A stretch of 64,000 nt of DNA from Burkholderiaceae bacterium (lineage in GTDB: Bacteria > Pseudomonadota > Gammaproteobacteria > Burkholderiales > Burkholderiaceae_C): contig JAFALA010000013.1 in assembly GCA_019234815.1 (NCBI GenBank), positions 1 to 64,000 of the forward strand. The letters run 5' to 3'. The notes below the pieces were generated by a model. The model worked only from the letters and a program-made list of their open reading frames with translations, was not told where the DNA came from and made no database searches. Position 1 is the first letter of the stretch. Every line of letters starts with the position of its first letter. The translations under genes and the position numbers were made by a program. Positions 1 through 8,279 of this stretch are shown piece by piece.

Positions 1-1
1 G

Positions 2-703
2 GTCGTCGTGCACGGCGGCGGCCCGCAGATCGAGGACGCGCTGAACAAGCTCGGCAAGAAGGGCCACTTCATCCAGGGCATGCGCGTGACCGACGAGGAG
101 ACGATGAGCGTCGTCGAGTGGGTGCTCGCGGGCGAGGTCCAGCAGGATGTCGTCGGCCTGATCAACGCGGCTGGCGGCAAGGCCGTGGGCCTGACGGGCC
201 GCGACGGCGGCATGATCCGCGCCAAGCAGCTCAAGATGATGGACCGCGACGACCCCAGCAAGGAGCACGACATCGGCCAGGTCGGCGACATCGTCAGCAT
301 CGACCCCAGCGTGGTCCGTGCCTTGCAGGACGACCAGTTCATTCCCGTCGTCAGCCCTATCGGCTTCGGCGAGCACAACGAGAGCTACAACATCAATGCC
401 GACGTGGTCGCCGGCAAGCTGGCCGAGGTGCTCAAGGCCGAGAAGCTGGTGCTGTTGACCAATACGCCGGGCGTGCTCGACAAGGCGGGCAATCTGCTCA
501 CCGACCTGTCGGCGCGCGAGATCGACGCCCTGTTCGCCGACGGCACGCTGTCGGGCGGCATGCTGCCTAAGATTGCCTCGGCGCTGGACGCCGCGCGCAG
601 CGGCGTGAAGGCCGTGCACATCATCGACGGCCGCGTCCCGCATGCCATGCTGCTGGAGATCTTGAGCGACCAGGCCTACGGCACCATGATCCGCAGCCAC
701 TGA
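2..703 (+). CDS. argB: Acetylglutamate kinase, 5' end cut by the window
   Basis: Phosphorylates N-acetyl-L-glutamate with ATP, the second step of arginine synthesis in the cytoplasm. The visible 233 codons start just before the glycine-rich HGGGPQI phosphate-binding motif. They run through [14 protein letters not shown] and the C-terminal GGMLPK and [12 protein letters not shown] stretches typical of the family. Full-length enzymes are near 295-300 residues, so roughly 60 N-terminal residues lie outside the window. Eight bases separate its stop from the next start, so cotranscription with slmA is likely. Another arginine gene, argJ, is about 33 kb away in the same orientation. Confidence 0.96.
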   Translation, partial: VVVHGGGPQIEDALNKLGKKGHFIQGMRVTDEETMSVVEWVLAGEVQQDVVGLINAAGGKAVGLTGRDGGMIRAKQLKMMDRDDPSKEHDIGQVGDIVSIDPSVVRALQDDQFIPVVSPIGFGEHNESYNINADVVAGKLAEVLKAEKLVLLTNTPGVLDKAGNLLTDLSAREIDALFADGTLSGGMLPKIASALDAARSGVKAVHIIDGRVPHAMLLEILSDQAYGTMIRSH

Positions 704-711
704 AACCGTTC

Positions 712-1383
712 ATGTCCACCGCCTCAGACCAGCTCGACACGCAGGCGCCTGAAGCCCCCGACAGCACGGAGCTGGGCGCGGGCGTGTCCGCCAAGGCGGG
801 CCGCGCCAGGCCGCGCCCCGGCGAGCGGCGCGTGCAGATCCTGCAGACCCTGGCCAGCATGCTGGAGCAGCCTGGGGCCGAGCGCGTCACGACGGCGGCG
901 CTGGCGGCGCGGCTGGAGGTCAGCGAGGCGGCTCTTTACAGGCATTTCGCCAGCAAGGCGCAGATGTTCGAGGGCCTGATCGAGTTCATCGAAAGCAGCA
1001 TCTTCACCCTGCTGAACCAGATCCTCGAGCGCGAGGCGTCCGGCCAGGCGCAGGCGCAGCGCATCGTCGCGGTGCTGCTGCAGTTCGGCGAACGCAATCC
1101 GGGCATGACCCGGGTGATGGTGGGCGACGCGCTGGTGTTCGAGAACGAGCGCCTGTTCGTGCGCATGAACCAGTTCTTCGACCGCGTCGAGTCCAGCCTG
1201 CGCCAATGCCTGCGCCAGGCGGCCGAGGCGCAGGGCTCGGCCACGCCCACGGTGCAGGCCAATGCGCAGGCCTCGGTGCTGGTGAGCTTCATCATGGGAC
1301 GCTTGCAGCGCTATGCGCGCTCGGGCTTCAAGCGTTCGCCGACCGAGCAGCTCGACGTGGTGCTGCAATGGCTGGCTTTCTGA
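712..1383 (+). CDS. slmA: Nucleoid occlusion factor SlmA (TetR family)
   Basis: 223 aa. SlmA binds chromosomal sites and blocks FtsZ ring assembly over the nucleoid. The N-terminal 30 residues look disordered. A TetR-type helix-turn-helix follows at about residues 45-85 (TTAALAARLEVSEAALYRHFASK), with the SlmA-like continuation AQMFEGLIEFIESSIFTLLNQI. The remainder is the all-helical C-terminal domain. It starts 8 bases after argB, an order seen in many betaproteobacteria, which supports SlmA over an ordinary TetR repressor. No ligand gene lies beside it. Confidence 0.9.
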   Translation: MSTASDQLDTQAPEAPDSTELGAGVSAKAGRARPRPGERRVQILQTLASMLEQPGAERVTTAALAARLEVSEAALYRHFASKAQMFEGLIEFIESSIFTLLNQILEREASGQAQAQRIVAVLLQFGERNPGMTRVMVGDALVFENERLFVRMNQFFDRVESSLRQCLRQAAEAQGSATPTVQANAQASVLVSFIMGRLQRYARSGFKRSPTEQLDVVLQWLAF

Positions 1384-1405
1384 CGGCTTTTTCACCTGCT
1401 TCAAC

Positions 1406-2350
1406 ATGCTGGCCCCTGAACTGATTGCCCTGATCCATCGCGCCGAGGACGTGCTGTGCCGCGTCGAGAAGCTGCTGCCGCCGGTCCTGGCCGAACCCGA
1501 CTGGGACGCCTCGGTGGCGTTCCGCTACCGCCGCCGCCGCGGCGCGCCGGTGCTGGAGCCGATCCGGCACCTGGCCTCGCTGCGTTTTTCCGATCTGAAG
1601 GAAATCGACACGCAAAAGGCGCGGCTATGGCAGAACACCGCGCAGTTCGTGCAGGGCCGCCCGGCCAACAACGTGTTGCTGACCGGCGCGCGCGGCACCG
1701 GCAAGAGTTCGCTGATCAAGGCCTGCCTGAACGAATACGCCGCGCAGGGCCTGCGCCTGATCGAGGTCGACAAGTCCGATCTCGTGGACCTGCCCGACCT
1801 CGTCGACCTGGTGGCCGAGCGCGACGAGCGTTTCGTGATCTTCTGCGACGACCTCAGCTTCGACGAGGGCGAACTCGGCTACAAAGCCTTGAAGTCCATG
1901 CTCGACGGCACCCTGGCAGCCAGCAGCGAGAACGTGCTGATCTACGCCACCAGCAACCGCCGCCACCTGCTGCCCGAGCGCATGCGCGACAACCTGGCGG
2001 CCACGCACGGCGAAGACGGCGAGCTGCACCCCGGCGAGGCGGTCGAGGAGAAGGTGTCGCTGTCCGAGCGCTTCGGCATGTGGATCAGCTTCTACCCCTT
2101 CAGCCAGCAGGAGTACCTGGCCATCGCGGCGCAGTGGCTGCGCCATTTCGGCCTGGACGAAGCCGCCATCGCGCAGGCGCGCCAGGCGGCGCTGGTGTGG
2201 GCCTTGGAGCGCGGCTCGCGCTCGGGCCGGGCGGCCTATCAGTTTGCGCGTGACCTGGCCGGGCGAGGAGACGCAGGGGCGGTCACCGGCGTCCCAATTG
2301 CCCCATCTGCCGCATCGAACGATATTCCCGAAGGCCTCGACCATGTCTGA
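1406..2350 (+). CDS. DUF815-family P-loop ATPase
   Basis: 314 aa, AAA-like ATP-binding protein of the DUF815 family; its cellular role is not established. Walker A GARGTGKS lies near residues 94-101. The Walker B region is FVIFCDDLSFDEGE, followed by a sensor-like IYATSNRRHLLPERM segment, all characteristic of DUF815. The ATG at 1406 is preferred because translation upstream of it runs over the slmA 3' end. The stop overlaps the start of the Nudix gene by 8 bases, so the two are probably translationally coupled. Confidence 0.88.
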   Translation: MLAPELIALIHRAEDVLCRVEKLLPPVLAEPDWDASVAFRYRRRRGAPVLEPIRHLASLRFSDLKEIDTQKARLWQNTAQFVQGRPANNVLLTGARGTGKSSLIKACLNEYAAQGLRLIEVDKSDLVDLPDLVDLVAERDERFVIFCDDLSFDEGELGYKALKSMLDGTLAASSENVLIYATSNRRHLLPERMRDNLAATHGEDGELHPGEAVEEKVSLSERFGMWISFYPFSQQEYLAIAAQWLRHFGLDEAAIAQARQAALVWALERGSRSGRAAYQFARDLAGRGDAGAVTGVPIAPSAASNDIPEGLDHV

Positions 2351-2792
2351 ACATAGCGAACGCACCCCCGTCGATGTGGCTGTGGGCGTGCTGGTCGAGC
2401 GCGACGCGCAGGGACGCGAAGGGCGTTTCCTGCTGACTTCGCGCCCCGAAGGCAAGGTCTATGCCGGCTATTGGGAGTATCCGGGCGGCAAGCTCGAAGC
2501 CGGCGAGAGCGTCGAGCAGGCGCTGCGGCGCGAACTGCACGAGGAGCTGGGCATCACCATAGGCGTGGCCCATCCCTGGAGGATCGAGATGATGGACTAC
2601 CCGCATGCGCGCGTGCGGCTGCACTTCTGCAAGGTCTACGAGTGGCAGGGCGAGTTCGAGATGCGCGAGCAGCAGTCCATGTGCTGGCAAACCCTGCCGG
2701 TGACGGTGCGGCCGGTGCTGCCCGGCACCATCCCCGTGCTGCAATGGTTTGCCGCCGAGCGTGGGCATCAGGGCGCGACGCATTTGGATTGA
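2343..2792 (+). CDS. Nudix hydrolase, MutT-like (8-oxo-dGTP diphosphatase type)
   Basis: 149 aa. The Nudix box is complete at about residues 47-69: GGKLEAGESVEQALRRELHEELGI, shown here only as the family motif GX5EX7REUXEEXGU. MutT enzymes hydrolyse oxidised dGTP to the monophosphate and prevent A:T to C:G transversions. The short C-terminal half fits a stand-alone MutT rather than the MutT/thiamine-phosphate-synthase fusions seen in some relatives. The ATG at 2343 lies inside the DUF815 stop region. Substrate is inferred from family only. Confidence 0.85.
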   Translation: MSEHSERTPVDVAVGVLVERDAQGREGRFLLTSRPEGKVYAGYWEYPGGKLEAGESVEQALRRELHEELGITIGVAHPWRIEMMDYPHARVRLHFCKVYEWQGEFEMREQQSMCWQTLPVTVRPVLPGTIPVLQWFAAERGHQGATHLD

Positions 2793-2810
2793 AGCCCTAA
2801 ACTTTCACTT

Positions 2811-3206
2811 ATGAACTGGTTGGACCAAATCAAATGGGATCGCGACGGCCTGGTGCCCGTGATCGCCCAGGAACGCGACAGCGGCGAGGTGCTGATGTTC
2901 GCGTGGATGAACCGCGAGGCGCTCGCGCGCACCGCCGAGCTGGGCCAGGCCGTGTACTGGAGCCGTTCGCGTGCGCGCCTGTGGCACAAGGGTGAGGAGT
3001 CCGGCCACATCCAGCAGGTGCACGAGATGCGCCTGGATTGCGACAACGACGTGATCCTGCTGAAGATCACCCAGCTCGGCCATGTGCCCGGCATCGCCTG
3101 CCATACGGGCCGGCATTCGTGCTTCTTCCAGCGCCTGGAGCAGGGAGAGTGGCACAGCGTCGAACCGGTGCTCAAGGACCCTCAAAGCATTTACAAGACA
3201 CCATGA
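2811..3206 (+). CDS. hisI: Phosphoribosyl-AMP cyclohydrolase
   Basis: 131 aa, third step of histidine synthesis: opens the purine ring of phosphoribosyl-AMP. The conserved core is visible: [30 protein letters not shown], the metal-binding DCDND, and the terminal [10 protein letters not shown] with the zinc cysteines. It is a single-domain HisI, not the fused HisIE of enterics. The next gene is the separate HisE, whose ATG overlaps this stop (ATGA). The upstream his genes are not between it and the Nudix gene, so this may be the distal end of a reorganised his cluster. Confidence 0.96.
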   Translation: MNWLDQIKWDRDGLVPVIAQERDSGEVLMFAWMNREALARTAELGQAVYWSRSRARLWHKGEESGHIQQVHEMRLDCDNDVILLKITQLGHVPGIACHTGRHSCFFQRLEQGEWHSVEPVLKDPQSIYKTP

Positions 3207-3559
3207 ACGGCAACGACATCCTGGCGCGCATCGGCGAAGTGATCGACTCGCGCAAGCCCGAGGCGGGCGGCGACCCCGGCGCCAGCTACGTGGCCAAGCT
3301 GTTCAGCAAGGGGCTGGACAGCATCCTCAAGAAGGTCGGCGAAGAGGCGACCGAAGTGGTGCTGGCCGCCAAGGACGGCGACCCTGCGAAGCTCACCTAC
3401 GAGGTGGCGGACCTGTGGTTCCATTCCATGGTCGCCTTGAGCGCGCTGGGCCTGAAGCCGGCCGACGTGCTGCAGGAACTGGCGCGCCGCGAGGGCCTGT
3501 CGGGCCTGGAGGAATTTGCGCGCCGCCCTGGCAATCAGACTCAAGCCCCCAAAACCTGA
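3203..3559 (+). CDS. hisE: Phosphoribosyl-ATP diphosphatase
   Basis: 118 aa, converts phosphoribosyl-ATP to phosphoribosyl-AMP, the step before HisI. It has the MazG-like all-alpha fold, with the acidic metal-binding pattern [16 protein letters not shown] followed by [14 protein letters not shown]. It starts at ATG 3203, overlapping the hisI stop by 4 bases, which argues for tight stoichiometric coupling of the two enzymes that other bacteria fuse into one chain. Alternative upstream starts would read through hisI and are unlikely. Confidence 0.95.
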   Translation: MNGNDILARIGEVIDSRKPEAGGDPGASYVAKLFSKGLDSILKKVGEEATEVVLAAKDGDPAKLTYEVADLWFHSMVALSALGLKPADVLQELARREGLSGLEEFARRPGNQTQAPKT

Positions 3560-3574
3560 ATCGAGAGACGCTGC

Positions 3575-3922
3575 ATGACACACGATCCCAACTGCATCTT
3601 CTGCAAGATCATCGAGGGCAAGATCCCGTCCCGCAAGGTCTACGAGGACGACGAGATCCTGGCCTTCCACGACATCCACCCCTGGGCGCCGGTGCATGTG
3701 CTGATCGTTCCCAAGCTGCACATTCCGAGCATGGTCGAGCTGAACGACGAGCACGCGCCGCTGATGGGCCGCATGACCGTGCTGGCCACCAAGCTGATGC
3801 GCGAGCTGGGCGTGAGCAATGGCTTCCGTACCATCGTCAACACCGGCGCGGACGGCGGCCAGGAGGTCTACCACCTGCACCTGCACGCCATCGGCGGGCC
3901 GCGTCCCTGGGCCAAGGGCTGA
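3575..3922 (+). CDS. hinT: HIT-family nucleoside phosphoramidase (HinT)
   Basis: 115 aa, purine nucleoside phosphoramidase of the histidine triad family. It has N-terminal CIFCKIIEGKIPSRKVYEDDEILAF and the C-terminal triad YHLHLHAIGGPRPWA, in which the central histidine is the nucleophile. Length and ends match E. coli HinT. It lies 15 bases after hisE and is followed by two strong hairpins before tatA, so it probably ends the his-linked transcript. Confidence 0.93.
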   Translation: MTHDPNCIFCKIIEGKIPSRKVYEDDEILAFHDIHPWAPVHVLIVPKLHIPSMVELNDEHAPLMGRMTVLATKLMRELGVSNGFRTIVNTGADGGQEVYHLHLHAIGGPRPWAKG

Positions 3923-3931
3923 ACTGTCCAT

Positions 3932-3985
3932 GCCCCCTTGCCAGGGGGCTTCAAGCCGGGCGCCGTGCGAATCGGGCACGGCGCC
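3932..3985 (+). other. Double hairpin between hinT and tatA
   Basis: Two palindromes lie in series: GCCCCCT-ttgcc-AGGGGGC near 3932-3949 and GGCGCCGTGC-6-7 nt-GCACGGCGCC at 3959-3985. The second is followed only by ttag, not a T-run. They may slow or partly terminate transcription or protect mRNA ends between the two operons. A REP-like origin is also possible. Confidence 0.5.
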
Positions 3986-4019
3986 TTAGAATTGCCGTAT
4001 TGTTTTCAGGAGAGTTGCC

Positions 4020-4244
4020 ATGGGTTCCTTAAGCCTTGTGCATTGGATCATCGTGTTGGTGGTGGTGATTGCCATTTTTGGAACCAAGAAGCTGCGCAAT
4101 GTGGGCGCCGACCTGGGCGCCGCGGTCAAGGGGTTCAAGGACGGCATGAAAGACGGCGCTTCCGATACGCCGCCTCCGCAGGTCACGGCCAATAAGGCCA
4201 GCGACCCGAACACCGTGGATGTCGACGCCAAGACCAAGAGCTGA
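4020..4244 (+). CDS. tatA: Sec-independent translocase subunit TatA
   Basis: 74 aa. One N-terminal membrane helix (about residues 4-22, [16 protein letters not shown]) precedes the FGTKKL hinge and an amphipathic helix ([17 protein letters not shown]), the usual TatA plan. TatA multimers form the passage for folded proteins with twin-arginine signals. Ribosome-binding site caggagag lies 5-6 bases upstream. First gene of tatABC. Likely clients in this window are the Rieske protein PetA and the DyP peroxidase at 57027-58328. Confidence 0.95.
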   Translation: MGSLSLVHWIIVLVVVIAIFGTKKLRNVGADLGAAVKGFKDGMKDGASDTPPPQVTANKASDPNTVDVDAKTKS

Positions 4245-4323
4245 GCCGAGCGCTGAGCCAAAAACCGAGCCAAGCGCTGCCACGGCAAGCTGGCTGCCGC
4301 CGCTGTTTTGAAAGCGCCTTCGG

Positions 4324-4815
4324 ATGATTGATTTCGGTTTCGACAAACTGGCCGTGATAGGCGCGGTGGCCCTGATCGTCGTGGGCCCCGAGCGCCTGCC
4401 GCGCGTGGCCCGTACCGTAGGCACCTTGCTGGGCAAGGCGCAGCGCTATGTGGCCGAGGTCAAGGCCGAGGTCAACCGCTCCATCGAGCTCGAAGAGCTG
4501 CAGAAGATGAAGGGGCAGTTCGAGGCCGCGGCCCGCGACGTGGGTCAGAGCGTGCAGCAGGAAATCCATGCCACGCAGCAAAGCCTGAACCAGACCTGGT
4601 CGGAGGCGGCCAGTTTCGAAGGTGCGCATCACACGCCCTTGCCGCCGCGCTACAAGCACCCGGGCAAGCGCTGGCGCATCAAGCGCAGCGCCATGCCGCT
4701 TTGGTACAAGCAGCAGCAGGGCGTGCGGCGCAATGTCCAATCCGGCGCGGCCCGCGTGGCGCGCTTCCGGCCCGCGGGGCAGTCCAGGCTTTCGCGCTCG
4801 ACCGACAGGCCCTGA
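4324..4815 (+). CDS. tatB: Sec-independent translocase subunit TatB
   Basis: 163 aa, the receptor-complex partner of TatC. The N-terminus [26 protein letters not shown] has the TatB-type short periplasmic tail, membrane helix and GPERLP hinge. A long amphipathic helix ([22 protein letters not shown]) and a basic, disordered tail follow. It is separated from tatA by 79 bases and from tatC by 11. Confidence 0.94.
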   Translation: MIDFGFDKLAVIGAVALIVVGPERLPRVARTVGTLLGKAQRYVAEVKAEVNRSIELEELQKMKGQFEAAARDVGQSVQQEIHATQQSLNQTWSEAASFEGAHHTPLPPRYKHPGKRWRIKRSAMPLWYKQQQGVRRNVQSGAARVARFRPAGQSRLSRSTDRP

Positions 4816-4826
4816 GCCCCCATTGC

Positions 4827-5612
4827 ATGAATCCTCAAGACGAACTCGCCGGAACCGAGCAGCCCTTTGTGTCGCACCTGATGGAGCTGCGCGACCGGCT
4901 GATCCGCGCCTTGGTGGCCGTCGCCATCGGTTTTGGCATTTTGTGCGCCTATCCGGGGCCGTCGGGCCTGTACGACCTGCTGGCCCAGCCGCTGGTGGCG
5001 CATCTGCCCAAGGGCTCGGCCATGATCGCGACCAATGTGCTGTCGCCCTTCCTGGTGCCGCTCAAGATCACGCTGCTGGCGGGCTTTTTGCTGGCCCTGC
5101 CTTTCGTGCTCTACCAGATCTGGGCCTTCATCGCGCCGGGGCTGTATGCGCATGAGAAGCGCCTGGTGCTGCCCCTGGTGGTGTCCAGCACGGTGCTGTT
5201 CTTCACCGGCGTGGCGTTCTCGTACTTCTTCGTGTTCGGCCAGGTGTTCCGCTTCATCCAGGGCTTTGCGCCCAAGAGCATTACCGCGGCGCCCGACATC
5301 GAAGCCTACCTGAGCTTCGTGATGACCATGTTCATCGCCTTCGGCGCAGCCTTCGAGGTGCCGGTGGTGGTGGTGGTGCTGGCCCGCATGGGCATCATCA
5401 GCATCGCCAAGCTGAAGGAGTACCGCGGCTATTTCATCGTGGTGGCCTTCGTGGTCGCCGCCGTCATCACGCCGCCCGACATTGTCTCGCAGCTGGCGCT
5501 GGCGATTCCGATGTGCCTGCTGTATGAGATCGGCATTTGGGCGGCAGGCCTGTTCCTGCGTTACTCGCGTGCGCCCGAGGACGCCGAGGCGCAGGCGCCG
5601 GCCGACACCTGA
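4827..5612 (+). CDS. tatC: Sec-independent translocase subunit TatC
   Basis: 261 aa polytopic membrane protein that recognises the twin-arginine motif. The cytoplasmic signature FVSHLMELRDRLIRAL is at about residues 12-27. The periplasmic/TM region LPFVLYQIWAFIAPGLYAHEKR carries the conserved aromatic and acidic residues. Six membrane helices can be read. The ATG at 4827 was chosen because it places the HLxELRxRL motif at the usual distance; longer readings overlap tatB in another frame. The TatB-TatC spacing indicates one transcript. Confidence 0.95.
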   Translation: MNPQDELAGTEQPFVSHLMELRDRLIRALVAVAIGFGILCAYPGPSGLYDLLAQPLVAHLPKGSAMIATNVLSPFLVPLKITLLAGFLLALPFVLYQIWAFIAPGLYAHEKRLVLPLVVSSTVLFFTGVAFSYFFVFGQVFRFIQGFAPKSITAAPDIEAYLSFVMTMFIAFGAAFEVPVVVVVLARMGIISIAKLKEYRGYFIVVAFVVAAVITPPDIVSQLALAIPMCLLYEIGIWAAGLFLRYSRAPEDAEAQAPADT

Positions 5613-5658
5613 CGTCAGGAGCCGTGAGCACGGCCCCTGAGACAGTTCTCCAGCCGAC

Positions 5659-6360
5659 TTAGCGTGCCTGGAGGTAGACCGCCGACTCCGCCGACAGACC
5701 CTTCTTCACCTGCTGCGTGAGTTCGTCCGCTAGCACTTCTTCGGCGCCCGCCTCCAGGGCATCGAGCGCGCGTGCCACGATGGCTTCGGGCGTGGACTTC
5801 GGGCTGTCGATGCCATGCGTCAGATCGGTGTCCACGAAGCCCATGTGCAGACTCAGCACCTGAGTGCCCTGCTCGCGCAGGTCGTTGCGCAGGCCGTTGG
5901 AAAGACTCCAGACCGCCGCCTTGGACACGGCGTAGTTGGCCAGCGCCGGGCCGCTGACCCAGCTCGCCACTGAGGCCACGTTGAGCAACCCGCCGCCGCC
6001 GTTGCGGGCGAGGATGGGCGCAAAGGCCTGGCTCACGCGCAGCACGCCCAGCACATTGGTTTCCAGGTGGCGGCGCAGTGTTTCCTCGGCGTCGGTCGCT
6101 TTGAAGCTGCCCAGTGTGGCGATGCCGGCATTGTTGATGACCAGGGTCACGTCGCCAGCGGCTTCGGCTGCGGCAGCGATGTTGGCGGGGGAGTTCACGT
6201 CCAGACGGATCGCCGTCACGCCTGCGAGCGTGATGCTGGACGGATTGCGTGCGCCGGCATAGACCTTCTTGACGCCGCGCCCGAGCAGCGCCTTGCTGAA
6301 GGCCAGGCCGATGCCGCGATTGGCGCCGGTGACGAGGACGGTGGCATTCTTGAGTTTCAT
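5659..6360 (-). CDS. Short-chain dehydrogenase/reductase
   Basis: 233 aa classical SDR: cofactor motif TGANRGIG at residues 11-18, NNAG in the middle, catalytic Ser in NVASVASW and YxxxK as YAVSK. It is a cytoplasmic NAD(P)-dependent oxidoreductase of unknown substrate. It follows a TetR regulator on the same strand with 79 bases between. An 18-bp palindrome resembling the one in front of the regulator sits 12 bases upstream of the start. The pair therefore looks like a self-contained inducible unit, perhaps for a reactive carbonyl or xenobiotic; that is inference. Confidence 0.9.
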   Translation of the reverse strand: MKLKNATVLVTGANRGIGLAFSKALLGRGVKKVYAGARNPSSITLAGVTAIRLDVNSPANIAAAAEAAGDVTLVINNAGIATLGSFKATDAEETLRRHLETNVLGVLRVSQAFAPILARNGGGGLLNVASVASWVSGPALANYAVSKAAVWSLSNGLRNDLREQGTQVLSLHMGFVDTDLTHGIDSPKSTPEAIVARALDALEAGAEEVLADELTQQVKKGLSAESAVYLQAR

Positions 6361-6372
6361 GGTGATTCCTTT

Positions 6373-6390
6373 ATATGATGATCGTCATAT
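6373..6390. promoter_or_regulatory. Operator-like palindrome before the SDR gene
   Basis: ATATGATGATCGTCATAT is an 18-bp inverted repeat (8 of 9 positions symmetric) centred about 20 bases upstream of the SDR start. Its half-site ATATGATGA recurs in the palindrome upstream of the TetR gene, so it is a good candidate binding site for that regulator. Confidence 0.6.
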
Positions 6391-6439
6391 TTGACGGTAA
6401 ACAAAAATCGGCTGTTGGTGAGGCGTGTCAGCCGGACAC

Positions 6440-7042
6440 TTATGGGGATGCGGGTGGGGATGCTTTGTGGGGCGTTTGTGAGGACAGCAGGGACTTGCGG
6501 GTTCGGGCCAGCAGGGACTTGCCGGCTGGGCCGCCGAGCGTACGCGCCAGCTGCAATGCGCCGACCAGGGTTGCGGCAATTGCGTCGGCCTGGGCGTTGT
6601 CGGCGCCCTCGGGCAGGGCGCCGCGCACGATCTGGATCAGCGACAGCACGAGCAGCCGCGCTCCATCGCGCACGGCCTCGTCCTGGCGCGGCATCTCCGA
6701 CGACAGCGCGGCCACGATGCAGCCGCCTTCGGCGTTGTCGAGCTGTTCGTCGCCCAGGTAGCCGTTGACCAGGGCGGCGAACGGGCACTCACCCCGGGCT
6801 TCCTGCGCGGCAATGTATTCGGCCAGCCGTCCGGTACCGACGCGGCCGGCGCGTTGCATGGCCTCGACCAGCATCTGTTCGCGCGACTCGAAATGCGCGT
6901 AGAAGCCGCCATGGGTGAGGCCGGCCTCCTTCATGATGTCGGCCACGCCCATGCCGTGATAGCCGGAACGCCGGATGGCGCGCGCGGCCGCCTCGACGAT
7001 GCGTTCGTGGCTCAGTTCTTTGCGGCTGCGGATGGTGCTCAT
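6440..7042 (-). CDS. TetR-family transcriptional repressor
   Basis: 200 aa. The HTH lies at about residues 27-55 (GVADIMKEAGLTHGGFYAHFESREQML). GGFYAHF recalls the AcrR/NemR-like group with a TetR_C-type tail. The ATG at 7042 is preferred over an upstream in-frame start three codons earlier because it yields the usual short N-terminus (MSTIRSRKEL). It probably represses itself and the downstream SDR, given shared ATATGATGA half-sites in front of both genes. The ligand is unknown. Confidence 0.88.
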   Translation of the reverse strand: MSTIRSRKELSHERIVEAAARAIRRSGYHGMGVADIMKEAGLTHGGFYAHFESREQMLVEAMQRAGRVGTGRLAEYIAAQEARGECPFAALVNGYLGDEQLDNAEGGCIVAALSSEMPRQDEAVRDGARLLVLSLIQIVRGALPEGADNAQADAIAATLVGALQLARTLGGPAGKSLLARTRKSLLSSQTPHKASPPASP

Positions 7043-7051
7043 GATGAACAA

Positions 7052-7069
7052 ATATTATTGTCATCATAT
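7052..7069. promoter_or_regulatory. Operator-like palindrome before the TetR gene
   Basis: ATATTATTGTCATCATAT (7 of 9 positions symmetric) lies 10 bases upstream of the regulator start. Read on the minus strand it contains the ATATGATGA half-site seen before the SDR gene. The position fits autorepression. Confidence 0.55.
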
Positions 7070-7098
7070 TTTCTTGTCAAGCCGGGCGGTTTTTGCCC

Positions 7099-8256
7099 TC
7101 AATCCGGATCCGTGTCCGGCGCGGGCGCGGGCGCGGGCTCAGGCTGCGGCTTGGGCCTCTGGCCCACCTGGAGTTTGAGGCGCAAGGCCTCCTGGCCGCG
7201 CTGCAGGCTCAGCTCGGCCTGCGCTTGAGGGCGTAGCGCCGCCACCGCGGCCAGCATCTGTTCCGGGTTTTGCACCGGACGTCCCGCCACCGCCGTGACC
7301 ACGTCGCCGGCCTTGACGCCTGCGCGTGCCGCCGGACCCTTGGTGACCAGGCCGCTGACGAGCACGCCGCGCAGGTCGGGCAGCTTCAAGGCCTGCAGCA
7401 GTTCGGGCGTGAGCTCGCGGGTCTGTACGCCGATCCAGCCGCGCGCAACCTGGCCGTCGCGGATCAGCGCCTCCATCACGTCCTTGGCCGTGCTCAGCGG
7501 AATCGCGAAACCGATGCCCATGCTGCCGCCGGTGCGCGAGTAGATGGCGGTATTGATGCCCAGCAGCTGGCCCTCGGCGTCGACCAGGGCGCCGCCCGAA
7601 TTGCCGGGGTTGATGGCGGCATCGGTCTGGATGAAGTTCTCGAAGGTGTTGAGCCCCAGCTGATGGCGTCCCAGGGCGCTGACGATGCCCGAGGTCACCG
7701 TCTGGCCGACGTTGAAGGGGTAGCCGATGGCCAGCACCGCATCGCCCACCTGCAGGGTGGCCACATTGCCCAGCTGCACCACGGGCAGGTTGGGCAGCCG
7801 GATGCGCAGCACCGCCAGATCGGTCTCGGGGTCGGTGCCGACCAGTTCGGCCTGGGTCTGGCGCCCGTCGGCCAGCTGGACCTCGAACTCCGACGCATCT
7901 TCGACCACGTGCTCGTTGGTCAGCACAAAGCCTTGGGGCGAGACGATCACGCCCGAACCCAGGCCGGTCTGCGCCGGCAGCTCGGCGGGCACATTGCGGT
8001 CGCGGTGGTAGCGCCGCCATTGCGCCTGGTCGGCGTCGTTCAGGCGCCGCATCTTGCTGGCCATGACGCTGACCACCGCGGGCGAGGCGCGCTTTGCCGC
8101 CAGGCTGTAGCCGGGGCGGCCGCCCAGGTCCTGCGCCGAGACCGGGACTTGGGGACTGGCGCCATGCAGCCATTCGGGCTTGAGCGTGGCCACCACGAAA
8201 TACCCCGCGAGGACCACGGTCGTGGCCTGGGAGAAAATCAGCCAGGTTCTACGCAT
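7099..8256 (-). CDS. Periplasmic HtrA-type serine endoprotease with one PDZ domain
   Basis: 385 aa. An N-terminal membrane anchor (residues 5-24) is followed by a trypsin-like domain with the complete triad H116 (NEHVVEDA), D146 (TDLAVLRI) and S220 (NPGNSGGAL). A single PDZ domain follows at about 270-355 (RGVLVSGLVTKGPAARAGVKAGDVV) and a Pro-rich tail ends it. The anchor plus one PDZ resembles DegS/AlgW, which sense misfolded outer-membrane proteins; DegP-type enzymes have two PDZ domains and a cleaved signal. It is divergent from the Nif3 gene with only 23 bases between starts. Confidence 0.9.
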   Translation of the reverse strand: MRRTWLIFSQATTVVLAGYFVVATLKPEWLHGASPQVPVSAQDLGGRPGYSLAAKRASPAVVSVMASKMRRLNDADQAQWRRYHRDRNVPAELPAQTGLGSGVIVSPQGFVLTNEHVVEDASEFEVQLADGRQTQAELVGTDPETDLAVLRIRLPNLPVVQLGNVATLQVGDAVLAIGYPFNVGQTVTSGIVSALGRHQLGLNTFENFIQTDAAINPGNSGGALVDAEGQLLGINTAIYSRTGGSMGIGFAIPLSTAKDVMEALIRDGQVARGWIGVQTRELTPELLQALKLPDLRGVLVSGLVTKGPAARAGVKAGDVVTAVAGRPVQNPEQMLAAVAALRPQAQAELSLQRGQEALRLKLQVGQRPKPQPEPAPAPAPDTDPD

Positions 8257-8279
8257 TCAATCCTCGCTCATTTTTCCTT

